Of a stretch of 56,864 nt of DNA, positions 7,918 through 16,557 are shown piece after piece. Under the pieces are notes generated by a model, which did no database searches, had not been told where the DNA came from, and worked only from the letters and a program-made list of their open reading frames with translations. Origin of the DNA: Solobacterium sp. Lineage in GTDB: Bacteria; Bacillota_I; Bacilli_A; Erysipelotrichales; Erysipelotrichaceae. The stretch lies in contig JAFRJJ010000056.1 of NCBI GenBank assembly GCA_017432325.1, positions 1 through 56,864 of the forward strand. The letters run 5' to 3'. Position numbers and translations under genes: made by a program. Position 1 is the first letter of the stretch. The number at the start of each line of letters is the position of its first letter.

Positions 7918-8805
7918 TCAGTTCTGGTAGACGATCTTCTTTTCAAGCTTCTGCAGGAAATATGTCAGAATCATGATAAAGACAAGCAGGACAATTACCA
8001 ATGTTGAACCATAGCCCTTATTACCGTTGGTGAAGGAATACTGATAGAACAGATACACGATCGACTGCACATTTGGCAGTGCCACATTGGACTTGTCCAT
8101 GACCATGAACATCAGGTCAAACACTGTCAGGGCTCCGATGATTCTTGTCTGGACAATGAAAAATGTGGTCGGACTTAACAGCGGAACTGTAATATTCAGG
8201 AACTGCCGGAGTCCTGTGGCACCATCTATAGATGCTGCTTCATAGTAATCGCCAGGTATTTCCTGCAGACCCGAAATGAAGAGTACCATATTATAGCCGA
8301 TAATCGACCAGACACCGATGATGCCGATGGAGATCCACGCAATCTTAGGATCTGAGATCCAGGAGACAGAACTGTGGAAAATATTGTTCAGCAGACCAAA
8401 TTGAGTATTGTACAGCCATTTCCATACCATCGCAACAGCTGCAGGCGCACAGACCATCGGCAGGAAGAAGATCGTCCTGTAGATCGATCTGCCGGCAATT
8501 TTCTTGTTCAGCAGAACCGCAAGAATGAGAGCGATCACGACGCCGAAAGGAACTTCGATCAGGGCGTATTTAATAGTGTTCCATAAAGACTGCCATGTTT
8601 CCGTCTTTGTCAGCACCGCCTGATAGTTGGCCAGTCCGACAAATACGTTTCCTCTGCCGAAATCGCCGGTCTTGCAGAAAGACTGCCAGATCGTAATGAT
8701 AATCGGATAAAAGTTCAGGATAAGGAGGCCGATAATCGTCGGGGCTACAAAGAAATATGCCCATTTGGCCTCACGCTTTTCAGCACTCGTCATTTTTTTA
8801 AACAT
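7918..8805 (-). CDS. sugar ABC transporter permease (MalF/UgpA type)
   Basis: 295 residues with six predicted membrane helices. The N-terminus KREAKWAYFFVAPTIIGLLILNFYPI is characteristic of UgpA/MsmF permeases. The EAA loop is YYEAASIDGATGLRQFLNITVPLL (about residues 185-208). AGGAG lies 6 nt before ATG 8805. It pairs with the downstream permease to form the membrane channel for the lipoprotein encoded upstream. A hairpin between the binding-protein gene and this gene probably gives the usual excess of binding protein. Confidence 0.93.
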   Translation of the reverse strand: MFKKMTSAEKREAKWAYFFVAPTIIGLLILNFYPIIITIWQSFCKTGDFGRGNVFVGLANYQAVLTKTETWQSLWNTIKYALIEVPFGVVIALILAVLLNKKIAGRSIYRTIFFLPMVCAPAAVAMVWKWLYNTQFGLLNNIFHSSVSWISDPKIAWISIGIIGVWSIIGYNMVLFISGLQEIPGDYYEAASIDGATGLRQFLNITVPLLSPTTFFIVQTRIIGALTVFDLMFMVMDKSNVALPNVQSIVYLFYQYSFTNGNKGYGSTLVIVLLVFIMILTYFLQKLEKKIVYQN

Positions 8806-8830
8806 CTGATTCTCCTAAATTAATTGAAGC

Positions 8831-8862
8831 AATGGCCGGGCTTAATTAAAAGCCCGGTCATT
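8831..8862 (-). promoter_or_regulatory. intercistronic stem-loop after the binding-protein gene
   Basis: 13-nt arms (8831-8843 and 8850-8862, one mismatch) around AATTAA. It lies between the substrate-binding gene and the first permease, where attenuating or mRNA-stabilising hairpins are common in sugar importer operons. There is no long T-run in the minus direction. Confidence 0.55.
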
Positions 8863-8893
8863 GTCCCCATAAAGGGGGTTCATGAGAAAACGA

Positions 8894-10219
8894 TTATTCG
8901 TTTGCAATTGCTTCTTCGATGATCTGCTGAGCCTGGTCACAGGCTTTTGCCATCAGAACCTTATCCGTCGGATTCTGCCATGCAGCCAGGAACGCGTTCT
9001 GCTGAATGCCGTCTTCCCAGACAGTTGTATTTCTTGTATAAGGACGGAAGAAAAGCTCTCCCTCTTCTTCAGCACGGACAAATGCCGAAACATCCATACC
9101 CGGGAATGCATTGGCAAAGGATTCAGAAACACCTTTCATGCCGCCCATCGTGACTCCGAGTTCTGCCTGTTCTTTCTGACCCTTTTCAGAGCAGAAATAG
9201 GAGATCAGGCTGTATGCCGCATCCGGGTCAGCGGTTTCGGAAGAAGCAGCCCAGCCAAGTCCGTTATAAGCGGAATAACGTTCACCGTCATCGCACTGGC
9301 CGTTGCCGTTTACATCTGCATACGGCAGCATTGCCCATGCATAGTCGGATGCGTTTTCAGCCGTGTAGAAAGAATTGATCATCCAGGATCCCTGAGAGAT
9401 CATCGCTGTCAGGCCTGACTTGAACAGGGAGTCGGTACCTGTTTCCGCCACGGTAGTCTGTGGTGTTGCCACTTCCAGGAGCTGCCTGACCATTTCCATA
9501 GCTGCTTTGCCTTCATCAGAGCCGATGGTTGTACCTTTGTGATCATCATTAATGATCGTCGCACCATAATCATAGACAATGTTATACCAGCCGTCCTGAT
9601 TGTTTGTTGTATTCAGCGCATAACCATAAATGCTTTCAGATTTACCTGCCTCAGTAATGGCTGCAGCCGCATCACGCAAGTCTTCCCATGTCCAGTCATC
9701 ATTGGGATACTCAACCCCATATTTGTCAAAAAGTGCCTTGTTATAAAGCAGAGCGATTGTGTCATGGTCTTTCGGGAGAGCATACTGGACACCGTTATCA
9801 GACCGCTTGTAAAGTTCGACAATGCCCTCATAATAATTATTCAGATCAATGGCGCTGTCATTCTTAATATAATCATCAAGCGGAAGAAGAAGGTCGTTTT
9901 CCATATACATTTGTGCTGTATTGGAATGCATCCAGAAAACATCAGGCATCTCACCGCCGGAAGCACCGGCTTCCAGCAGGGTCCAGTAATTATCCCAGTC
10001 AACAACATTGATCTGAACTTTTACACCTGACTCAGCAGACCATTCGTCAGCGATCTCCTGCAGACCTTTAAGCTGGTTATTGTCCCAGATATTGACAATC
10101 AGCTTATCAGTGGAGCCGCCTCCCTGAGCAGCGGAAGGCGAGCCGGACGAACCGCTGCATCCGGCAAGGGAAACTGCCAGTGCAACGGCAAAAAACAGTG
10201 ATAGTACATTCTTTTTCAT
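8894..10219 (-). CDS. extracellular sugar-binding lipoprotein of the ABC importer
   Basis: 441 residues. The signal peptide ends in the lipobox SLAGC with Cys21, followed by a Ser/Gly linker and a family-1 solute-binding domain (KLIVNIWDNNQLKGLQEIADEW at the start, WMHSNTAQMYMENDLLLPLDDY, YALPKDHDTIALLYNKALFDKYG). As the first gene of an operon with two permeases and an alpha-galactosidase, it probably binds raffinose-family or melibiose-type sugars outside the membrane. TGGAGGAA precedes the ATG closely. The upstream DNA carries the element shared with the second galactosidase gene. Confidence 0.93.
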   Translation of the reverse strand: MKKNVLSLFFAVALAVSLAGCSGSSGSPSAAQGGGSTDKLIVNIWDNNQLKGLQEIADEWSAESGVKVQINVVDWDNYWTLLEAGASGGEMPDVFWMHSNTAQMYMENDLLLPLDDYIKNDSAIDLNNYYEGIVELYKRSDNGVQYALPKDHDTIALLYNKALFDKYGVEYPNDDWTWEDLRDAAAAITEAGKSESIYGYALNTTNNQDGWYNIVYDYGATIINDDHKGTTIGSDEGKAAMEMVRQLLEVATPQTTVAETGTDSLFKSGLTAMISQGSWMINSFYTAENASDYAWAMLPYADVNGNGQCDDGERYSAYNGLGWAASSETADPDAAYSLISYFCSEKGQKEQAELGVTMGGMKGVSESFANAFPGMDVSAFVRAEEEGELFFRPYTRNTTVWEDGIQQNAFLAAWQNPTDKVLMAKACDQAQQIIEEAIANE

Positions 10220-10296
10220 TTTTCCTCCAAACTTATAATTTGATACAATTTTATATTCATAACAATCTCTCCGTTATACAGCGATGTTAACAATTC

Positions 10297-10310
10297 TTGT
10301 CCGCATGTCA
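10297..10310 (+). promoter_or_regulatory. proposed AraC-type activator site of the importer operon
   Basis: TTGTCCGCATGTCA, identical to 15610-15623 upstream of the second alpha-galactosidase gene, followed in both places by a near-copy of ATCAGT. It lies 78 nt upstream of the binding-protein start, a usual distance for an activator. A related GTCCGCA half-site is found in inverted orientation near 10353. Confidence 0.65.
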
Positions 10311-10691
10311 CATCAGTAAGCGCATTCAATAACTGCTGTCAAAACTGCGGACTGATTTTTCCTTCTCCGGACCAGTCTGAATCTCATTTCTCCCCCTGCT
10401 GAGGAAAAATGACTGCTCAAAATGAGCGTTGATGACCAGGCTACTGTGAAATAACACAGGGCGGCGGTTTACGAGGGTAGACCCGGGCTGCAAACATCTT
10501 CAGGGTAACTTTAACAGGTCATCCCTGCTGACTGTCATTCTGTGATTTTTGGCTGAATCAGAATATTTTGATTTCTCAAACTGGAACAGGTTTCGCAGCA
10601 TCTTTATTCCGGTATATACCGCAGGAGAGATCAGCGGCTTTGGAGGAATCCGGCTGTGAACGGTATTGCGAGGCTTTTCGAAAGCAGATCG

Positions 10692-10718
10692 GGGGGAGGC
10701 ATATAAGTACCTCCCCCG
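10692..10718 (-). terminator. GC-rich hairpin downstream of the AraC gene
   Basis: Arms GGGGGAGG and CCTCCCCC with a 10-nt loop, very stable, about 135 nt after the AraC stop. A T-run is missing in both directions, so it may be a processing hairpin rather than a true terminator. Confidence 0.4.
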
Positions 10719-10849
10719 CTGTTTCACCGCTTGAAAAGAGGTCTCTCCAGCTGCCTGTATGGCTGCCGGAATGACCTCTCATTCCACAAATCACATTTTG
10801 TCTGAAGATTCCATGGGTTTCTGATTCCCCGACTGATCGTCGGGCGCAA

Positions 10850-11716
10850 TCATTCTTCATTTTGTCCGATGATCGACCTGTTGGAAATCTCTTCTGTTCT
10901 CTTTCTGTACCTTGTTGGAGAAATACCGTGCATTTTTTTGAATGCCTTGGTAAACACTGCCGGATCCGGATAGCCGTTAGCAGCCGCAACAGCCTCAACT
11001 GGCATATCTGTCACATTCAGCTGTTCGGAAGCACGTGTCAGACGGACATTGCGTAAATACTCCTGAGGCGACATATCGAGTTCTTTCATAAATAATGAAT
11101 AAAGATAGCCGCGGTTGATATTGACATAATCTGCAACGTCCTGGATATGGATCGGTTTTGCATAATTCGCCTGTATATATTCAACTGCCTGGCGGACATA
11201 TTCATTTCCTTTGATCCGTTCCGATCCCAGGACGGTAATGTCCTTGGAAATGGTTGCCATGAAATTATACATCAGCGATTCGATCATCAGCTCATCATAA
11301 TTCGCCAGTGTACTGTGGTTAATTATCTCGAGGATGATCTTTTCCATTTCTTCCAGCTGGGTGGAATGGAAAGTCAGGTTAGTATTTCCAAGACCAATTT
11401 TAGAAATGATCTCGGGTGCCTTTTCGCCATCAAATCCGATCCAGAAATAGGTCCAGGGGTCTGCGGCATCGGCCTGATAGAAAGTAGAGACATCCGGTTC
11501 GATCAGGAATCCTTCACCTGCCCCGAGTTTATAGGACTGGTTGCCCGCATAAAAGATTCCTTTTCCTGAAACTATGAAATGAATCAGATAATTTGCCCGC
11601 ACAGCCGGTCCGAAGCTGTGCAGAGGTTCACACGCTTCATAACCGCAGAAGCAGAAATTAAGATCTTTAAATCTTTGCTTCGCTGGTTTCACCAGTAATT
11701 TTAATCTTTCCGACAT
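10850..11716 (-). CDS. AraC family transcriptional regulator (MsmR/RafR-like)
   Basis: 288 residues from ATG 11716, which has GGTGG 5 nt upstream. The N-terminal cupin-like sugar-sensing half includes YLIHFIVSGKGIFYAG and WTYFWIGFDG. The C-terminal double helix-turn-helix covers about residues 190-280 (YIQANYAKPIHIQDVADYV, RGYLYSLFMKELDMSPQEYL, VAAANGYPDPAVFTKAFKK, ISPTRYRK). This architecture is that of activators of raffinose/melibiose operons. It sits between the importer operon and the second galactosidase gene, and an identical 14-bp element precedes both. The frame is open to 11773 but that extension is Cys-rich and unsupported. Confidence 0.9.
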   Translation of the reverse strand: MSERLKLLVKPAKQRFKDLNFCFCGYEACEPLHSFGPAVRANYLIHFIVSGKGIFYAGNQSYKLGAGEGFLIEPDVSTFYQADAADPWTYFWIGFDGEKAPEIISKIGLGNTNLTFHSTQLEEMEKIILEIINHSTLANYDELMIESLMYNFMATISKDITVLGSERIKGNEYVRQAVEYIQANYAKPIHIQDVADYVNINRGYLYSLFMKELDMSPQEYLRNVRLTRASEQLNVTDMPVEAVAAANGYPDPAVFTKAFKKMHGISPTRYRKRTEEISNRSIIGQNEE

Positions 11717-11763
11717 AAGGTCCACCTTTTTAACTCCGAGGCTATTCTCATCAAAACAATGGG

Positions 11764-11787
11764 TACAGTACATATTGACGTACTGTA
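11764..11787. promoter_or_regulatory. dyad upstream of the AraC gene
   Basis: Perfect 8-bp arms TACAGTAC (11764-11771) and GTACTGTA (11780-11787) separated by ATATTGAC, centred 60 nt before the AraC start. This is a possible operator for control of the regulator gene. It has no resemblance to the 14-bp element of the target operons. Confidence 0.45.
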
Positions 11788-13345
11788 ACTGAAATACGAT
11801 ACTTTGTTATGCAGTCGGATGGAGGTGCTCTTATAACAGTCGATATTACCAGAGAATTACCGGATGTTTATCTGAAGAAAAGATCCTTATGATCAGTAAC
11901 TATATCCGGAACCGTCATGGAAAGTATCCTGGGTCAGCCAAAGCACATCACAGCGTGAAGACAAAGCGAACGGGGAACCTGCTTTGCAAAGAATGAGGAA
12001 AACGGATCTGTCCGAACTTCGGAAGCAGACATACAGTAAAGAATGGTCGTAAAGATGGTATACGGTATATGTTGTACAAAGACTGCAGGAGTACTCTTTC
12101 TGGAGGTACAGTGACGGTGTTATCCAGACTGTTTTCCTCATAAGTCCCTGAGATGAACGGATGCGGAATTGAAAGCATGTTTCAGCTTCCGGCAGAGGCT
12201 TTATGCCCTGATCTCAGTACAGCCGGGGAACATAAAGTTTCCGCGAGGTTCAGCCAGCCGGGAATGAAACAGTCCTGACGATGCCGAACTGCTGCATCAG
12301 ACTTCAAAAATACCTTTTCGGAAACAGAGATGGTATTTCAAACCGTCATCTTCCCGGATATCTGAACCGGATCTTATGCCTGAAGGGACAGAAATACATT
12401 TCTGAAAGAGAGCAGCAGATATCACAAATACCGCTGCGGCATTTTCAAAGATGCCTGACCCTGAACAGCTGCGTCACCACTTTTGGTAAGGACAGCCGGA
12501 TCAGACAGCTTTTTTTCAAATCCCTTCATGTTTGAACAGTTATATTATAGCTTTATATACACCTCCAAATCGAAGGTTAATGTCGTATAAATTTGTCATT
12601 AGGTCAGATAAAAAGCAGACTTTGTGACCTGACCTCTGTCAGGCAGACAGGGAGAATAAATCATTGCACTATCTCAAAAATACTGAGTATGGATAGCCAT
12701 CTTCAATATTTTTCAGCCCGCCGTGCTGTCCGGTACAGTCGGTTTATTGCTTTTCCATTATGATAACACCTTTATGTTGATCAGTTTGATTTTGACAACC
12801 AGACTGTCGGAATTGCCGCCTGCTGCTCAGCTTTGATCCTGGCCCGGCATTTCCCGATTCCGTTGTTTTCAGGGATCGGATGATCTTCAGGCTGTTTATA
12901 TATCTGTGCTTTTAAACCAGGCATCTCCAGGATCCGCCGGATCCTTATGATTATGTTTCTGCGGCAGAAGCATTTCCGGTCCCTGAGCCTTGTATGCGTC
13001 TGACCATTTGCGTATCAGCCTGCACCGTAATTCGTCATTGATGATTCATGTGCGGTCTGTGCAGCATTCTTCCGCCCGTTTATGCAGTCCTCACATGCCT
13101 GTACTTTCTGTTCGAATGTATATTCTGCTTTTCTTCCAACGTGAAAATCCCGCCTTGGCGGACAACGTTTTGTTTTTACGCTTTCTGCTGAGGCGGGGTC
13201 ATATCATATTCAGCAGGGCACAGGAAAACACACTGTCATAATGCATTACCTGCCTGGATCTGATGCGCTCTCCGAATGGCCGGTTATCCTGCCTGAGGCA
13301 GGTTTTCCATCTTCATCAGCTTTGCATATCATGTTTCCATTCCTG
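11788..13345. other. 1.5-kb decayed region without intact genes
   Basis: All frames are broken by frequent stops and no ribosome site is linked to a plausible protein. The only recognisable content is the IS3-type OrfA remnant at 12945-13140. The composition and lack of frames suggest relic mobile DNA between two functionally linked genes. Confidence 0.65.
12945..13140 (-). pseudogene. remnant of IS3-family transposase OrfA
   Basis: Minus-strand translation gives VGRKAEYTFEQKVQACED and then INGRKNAAQTAHESSMTNYG. After a one-base frameshift near 13017 it continues LIRKWSDAYKAQGPEMLLPQ and KHNH. This order (R-K-x-x-Y-x-x-E-x-K, helix-turn-helix, I-R-K-W-x-x-x-Y-x-x-x-G-P) is that of IS3-group OrfA. 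The start codon is lost, the frame is broken and the C-terminus and OrfB are absent. No terminal repeats were found. Confidence 0.7.
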
Positions 13346-15541
13346 TCAGCCGATCGCTTTCAGATGATACTGGAAAGCTGTATATTCAGGGATCTCCCGC
13401 GGGATAGGGATTCCTGCATGCATGAGAGCCATGCCGGAAGCTTCCAGATCACTGTCATAGCCTTCGACCCTGTATATGGTCTTTGCGTCCAGACCCTTGC
13501 ACATGATATATTCCTGAGGGCCGTTTACAGTCAGGTTGACTGTAATGACCGTGATCAGCGCTTCACTTTTATCCTTTGCCACGGTTTCCCATGCAACGAG
13601 ATTGACCTGTTCAAACGGATCTGCCAGCCGGTAATAATCCCCGAAGAAATTCAGGTCATAGTATTCATGATACCTTTCGCTCATCTTTCTGCATGCCGTG
13701 ATCTCTTTTTCGTTCAGTTTTGTAGCGTCAAGTTCATAGCCGAAAGTGCCGCACATGGCGATGGCTGCTTTGGTTTCAAGGGGAACCATGGGGCTGGCTT
13801 CTGAAACATGCGCACCCATGCTGCAGACCGGATAAAGGAAGGAAGAACCGTAATGCAGTTTGAGATTATCCAGCGGTTTTGTATTGTCGGAACTCCAGTA
13901 CTGCACAAAATATGTCAGCATGGCCGGATCGAAGCGTCCCCCGCCGCCTGCACACCCTTCGAACATGATATCCGGGTGTGTTTTGATTATGCCGTCCATG
14001 ACCCTGTAAAGACCCAGCACATAGCGATGGGAGACTTCTCCCTGATGCTCTGAGTCAAGGCTATTTGACCACAGATCCGTGATCGCCCGATTGATATCCC
14101 ATTTCACATAATAGATATTAGCGCTGTCCAGAATTGAATTGATCCTTTCAATCAGATAATCCTGCACTTCCCTGCGGCTCATATCCAGTACGAGCTGGTT
14201 GCGGCTTCTGACTGCGTGGCGGCCGGGAATCTCCATCGCCCAGTCCGGATGGGAACGGAAGAGGTCGGAGTCTTCGGAGACCATTTCCGGCTCAAACCAG
14301 ATGCCGAATTTCAGACCGAGGTCATTGATCTGCCTGACAAGATCATTCAGACCGCACCGGATCTTGTCTTTGTTTACATACCAGTCACCCAGACTTGAAT
14401 TGTCGTCATTGCGCCGGCCGAACCATCCGTCATCCATGACGATCATTTCAACCCCGATCTTCTTTGCGGCTTTGGCGATTTCTACCAGTTTAACATCATC
14501 GAAATCGAAGAAGGCAGCCTCCCATGTGTTCAGCAGTACCGGTCGTCTGACATCCTTGATAAATCTGCTGTCATTCAAGTTATCGCGGAAGAAGTCATGA
14601 TAATTGCGGCTCATTCTGGTTATACCCTTGTGGGTATAGGTCATCAGGACTGCCGGTGTATCAAAGTCTTCCCCCGGGTCTACGGCATAGCTGAACAATC
14701 TGTCATTGATGCCCATCACCAGCCTGGCCTGATCATACTGATCCAGTTCCGCTTCTGCCAGAAAGCTTCCGGAATACATAAGCGCGAAACCGTAACAGGC
14801 TCCGTAATCCTCGTTCGCCGTTCTTTCAACAAGCGCGATAAAGGGATTCTGCTGATGTGAGGAAATACCCCTGCCGCTGCGGATTTTATGAACATGGTGG
14901 GTCAGCGGCTGTCTTTCCACCTGCCGTTCCTGGCCATACCTGCCCGGTAAGGAGATCAGATCAAGATTCTGTCCGTTCATATAATCCATGTTGAAAGACA
15001 TGATCCGTTTCAGCCGGATGGTCTCTTTTCCGCCGTTATGCACCCTGACTGCCCGCATGATGATATCCGCCTCTTCAAAGACAGAATAAAGCAGGGTCAC
15101 CTGCACTTTTGTGATCGAATCCTCAATGACAAGTTCAAGTGTGTCAACAGTATCCTGATCTGTCGCAAAGGCTGTCGGAAGCCCGCTCAGCGTAAACGGG
15201 CCTTTGCGGATCCTGTGGCTGCGATACCTGCCGTCAAAGGAGAAACTGCCATCCCAGTTCTCAACTTCGATTGAATTGATGCGGAAATCCCCCTGCTGCT
15301 GGGTGGTGAATTCCTGCGGCTGGGCATCGAGGGAAAATGTTCTCTCCTTTAAGGAATCATATGGATTTCCGGAAAAGCCGCGGTCATATCTTTTGATCAG
15401 ATAGCTCAGGTCTTCATCCCGGATGGAGGCACCATAATACAAATGATTTACATAGTCGAGATTACCGATTTTCATCTGGTAAGTTGTTTTTGCTGTATGC
15501 AGTGAAAATGTTTTTTTATTCTGATTGTATATAATCGCCAT
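13346..15541 (-). CDS. alpha-galactosidase, GH36 family (second copy)
   Basis: 731 residues, complete GH36 enzyme. It has an N-terminal beta domain, a barrel with LNTWEAAFFDFDD and MDDGWFGRRNDD, nucleophile Asp482 in YYVKWDINRA, acid/base Asp in YWSSDNT at about 552, and a C-terminal domain. AAAGGAG lies 7 nt before ATG 15541. It is only moderately similar to the first copy in sequence, so it is not a recent duplicate; the two may differ in preferred chain length or linkage. It is transcribed alone from a promoter preceded by the shared 14-bp element. The 3' side is decayed DNA and no terminator is evident. Confidence 0.95.
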   Translation of the reverse strand: MAIIYNQNKKTFSLHTAKTTYQMKIGNLDYVNHLYYGASIRDEDLSYLIKRYDRGFSGNPYDSLKERTFSLDAQPQEFTTQQQGDFRINSIEVENWDGSFSFDGRYRSHRIRKGPFTLSGLPTAFATDQDTVDTLELVIEDSITKVQVTLLYSVFEEADIIMRAVRVHNGGKETIRLKRIMSFNMDYMNGQNLDLISLPGRYGQERQVERQPLTHHVHKIRSGRGISSHQQNPFIALVERTANEDYGACYGFALMYSGSFLAEAELDQYDQARLVMGINDRLFSYAVDPGEDFDTPAVLMTYTHKGITRMSRNYHDFFRDNLNDSRFIKDVRRPVLLNTWEAAFFDFDDVKLVEIAKAAKKIGVEMIVMDDGWFGRRNDDNSSLGDWYVNKDKIRCGLNDLVRQINDLGLKFGIWFEPEMVSEDSDLFRSHPDWAMEIPGRHAVRSRNQLVLDMSRREVQDYLIERINSILDSANIYYVKWDINRAITDLWSNSLDSEHQGEVSHRYVLGLYRVMDGIIKTHPDIMFEGCAGGGGRFDPAMLTYFVQYWSSDNTKPLDNLKLHYGSSFLYPVCSMGAHVSEASPMVPLETKAAIAMCGTFGYELDATKLNEKEITACRKMSERYHEYYDLNFFGDYYRLADPFEQVNLVAWETVAKDKSEALITVITVNLTVNGPQEYIMCKGLDAKTIYRVEGYDSDLEASGMALMHAGIPIPREIPEYTAFQYHLKAIG

Positions 15542-15835
15542 GGCAGGACTCCTTTATCTTTATCTATACTTATCCATCTTTATCATACCCTTCACAGGCT
15601 GATGAACAGTTGTCCGCATGTCATCAGTTTTTGCCTTTATGCTTTATTTTGCTGCTGAAGCTTTCATTTATCACTGTACCGGGCGGGCAGCCATGAAGAT
15701 AAACACAGGGGATTATCGAACGGTACAGCAGAATCACATCAACAGCACCGATCCTGTCTGCGTGCACAGGTGCACAGATTCAATGACTTTGACTTTGAAC
15801 AGAACCTGATCCTGTGAACACACAGACCACAGAAA
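15542..15835. other. intergenic region upstream of the second alpha-galactosidase
   Basis: It contains the A/T-rich promoter area (TATGAT and TATAGAT as possible -10), the proposed AraC site at 15610-15623 and two adjacent GTGCAC palindromes near 15761-15775. No gene is supported. Confidence 0.55.
15610..15623 (+). promoter_or_regulatory. proposed AraC-type activator site of the second galactosidase gene
   Basis: TTGTCCGCATGTCA, identical to 10297-10310, at 69 nt upstream of the start codon and in the same orientation relative to the gene. Shared only by the two alpha-galactoside transcription units in this window, as far as read by eye. Confidence 0.65.
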
Positions 15836-15866
15836 AACAGCCTTCCACCAGATGTGAAAGACTGCT
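15833..15866 (-). terminator. intrinsic terminator after the methyltransferase gene
   Basis: 13-bp stem with three G-U pairs (15836-15848 with 15854-15866) around a 5-nt loop, followed on the minus strand by TTTTTC. It lies 25 nt after the stop codon. Confidence 0.7.
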
Positions 15867-15890
15867 ATGTATCATCCGTTATGCGGTTTT

Positions 15891-16403
15891 TCAGCGATAA
15901 TCTGAAATCTGTTGCCGGTAACGGTTCAGTTCCTCACGGGTTTCAAATGCAACATCGCCGATCAGAATCTGCCCATTATCATTCAGATAACCTTCCAGGT
16001 TATGAAGAAATGCGACTTTCTGTTCATCATTCAAATGATGCAGAGAGTATGTCGCCACAATAAAATCATAACTCTGTTCCTTTAAAGGCCCGACTAATCC
16101 TCTCGTAAAATCACCTTGATAAAGATGGACGGAAGGCATTTTTCCGGCAGCCAGTTCAATCATTCTTGTTGAAAGATCCTGCCCGTAAACGGAACATCCA
16201 TGTTCGTACAGTTTCGCCGTGAGCACGCCTGTTCCAAACCCAATATCAAGTACGGCTGCGTTTGACTGTTCCATAATCGTTTGAAAGATGGTGTTAAGGA
16301 CCTTTTTATACCCTGCAAACGGATATTTATTATCTTCATCGGAAATCCCGACGGTTTTGTCATACCCATCTGCCCACAAGTCAAACCCAGTACTATCTAA
16401 CAT
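15891..16403 (-). CDS. class I SAM-dependent methyltransferase, probably C-terminally shortened
   Basis: 170 residues. The SAM-binding motif I is VLDIGFGTGVLT (about residues 51-62), with the acidic motif II in CSVYGQDLS and a motif like YDFIVATYSLHHL for UbiE/YrrT-type enzymes. GGAGG lies 5 nt before ATG 16403. The protein ends soon after the strand GQILIGDVAFETREEL, where relatives usually continue for some 30 more residues, so the C-terminus may have been lost. Substrate unknown. A cysteine-rich remnant frame lies directly upstream and could be a former operon partner. Confidence 0.75.
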   Translation of the reverse strand: MLDSTGFDLWADGYDKTVGISDEDNKYPFAGYKKVLNTIFQTIMEQSNAAVLDIGFGTGVLTAKLYEHGCSVYGQDLSTRMIELAAGKMPSVHLYQGDFTRGLVGPLKEQSYDFIVATYSLHHLNDEQKVAFLHNLEGYLNDNGQILIGDVAFETREELNRYRQQISDYR

Positions 16404-16434
16404 GCCTACCTCCGCAAATCCCCGTCTATCCGTC

Positions 16435-16557
16435 TCATTCAGCCTTTTTCAGATACTCCGTGCCTTTTGGGACATAAGGTGCTGAGATGAGATCCTTCTT
16501 TTGGCAGTACAGGCAGCATACCGTCTCGATGTGCTTTGCTTCAGGTGATGTATCTAC
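16435..16557 (-). pseudogene. C-terminal remnant of a cysteine-containing protein
   Basis: Open frame of 40 codons overlapping the ATPase stop and ending 32 nt before the methyltransferase start. It reads EAKHIETVCCLYCQKKDLIS then APYVPKGTEYLKKAE. Codon use and the CCLYC motif look protein-like, but there is no start codon or ribosome site. The simplest reading is the tail of a gene whose front was replaced when the ATPase gene arrived. Family not recognised. Confidence 0.45.

Larger units (their letters stand above)
10220..10849. other. 630-bp intergenic region between importer operon and AraC gene
   Basis: No convincing gene. It holds the operon promoter area (A/T-rich, 10220-10300), the proposed AraC site at 10297-10310 with a related inverted element near 10341-10353, a GC-rich hairpin at 10692-10718 and a dyad CCCGAC/GTCGGG just after the AraC stop. 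Short frames in this region show no domain and lack ribosome sites. Confidence 0.6.

Noticed and set aside
10500..10998. Minus-strand short frames in the region around the AraC stop
   Set aside because: No ribosome site, no domain, and they overlap hairpins and the AraC gene in another frame.
12281..12535. 84-codon plus-strand frame in the decayed region
   Set aside because: Cys/Arg-rich random-looking translation, no ribosome site, inside relic DNA.
10220..15640. Catabolite-responsive (cre) sites at the galactoside promoters
   Set aside because: No sequence close enough to the cre consensus was found by eye; a matrix scan would be needed.
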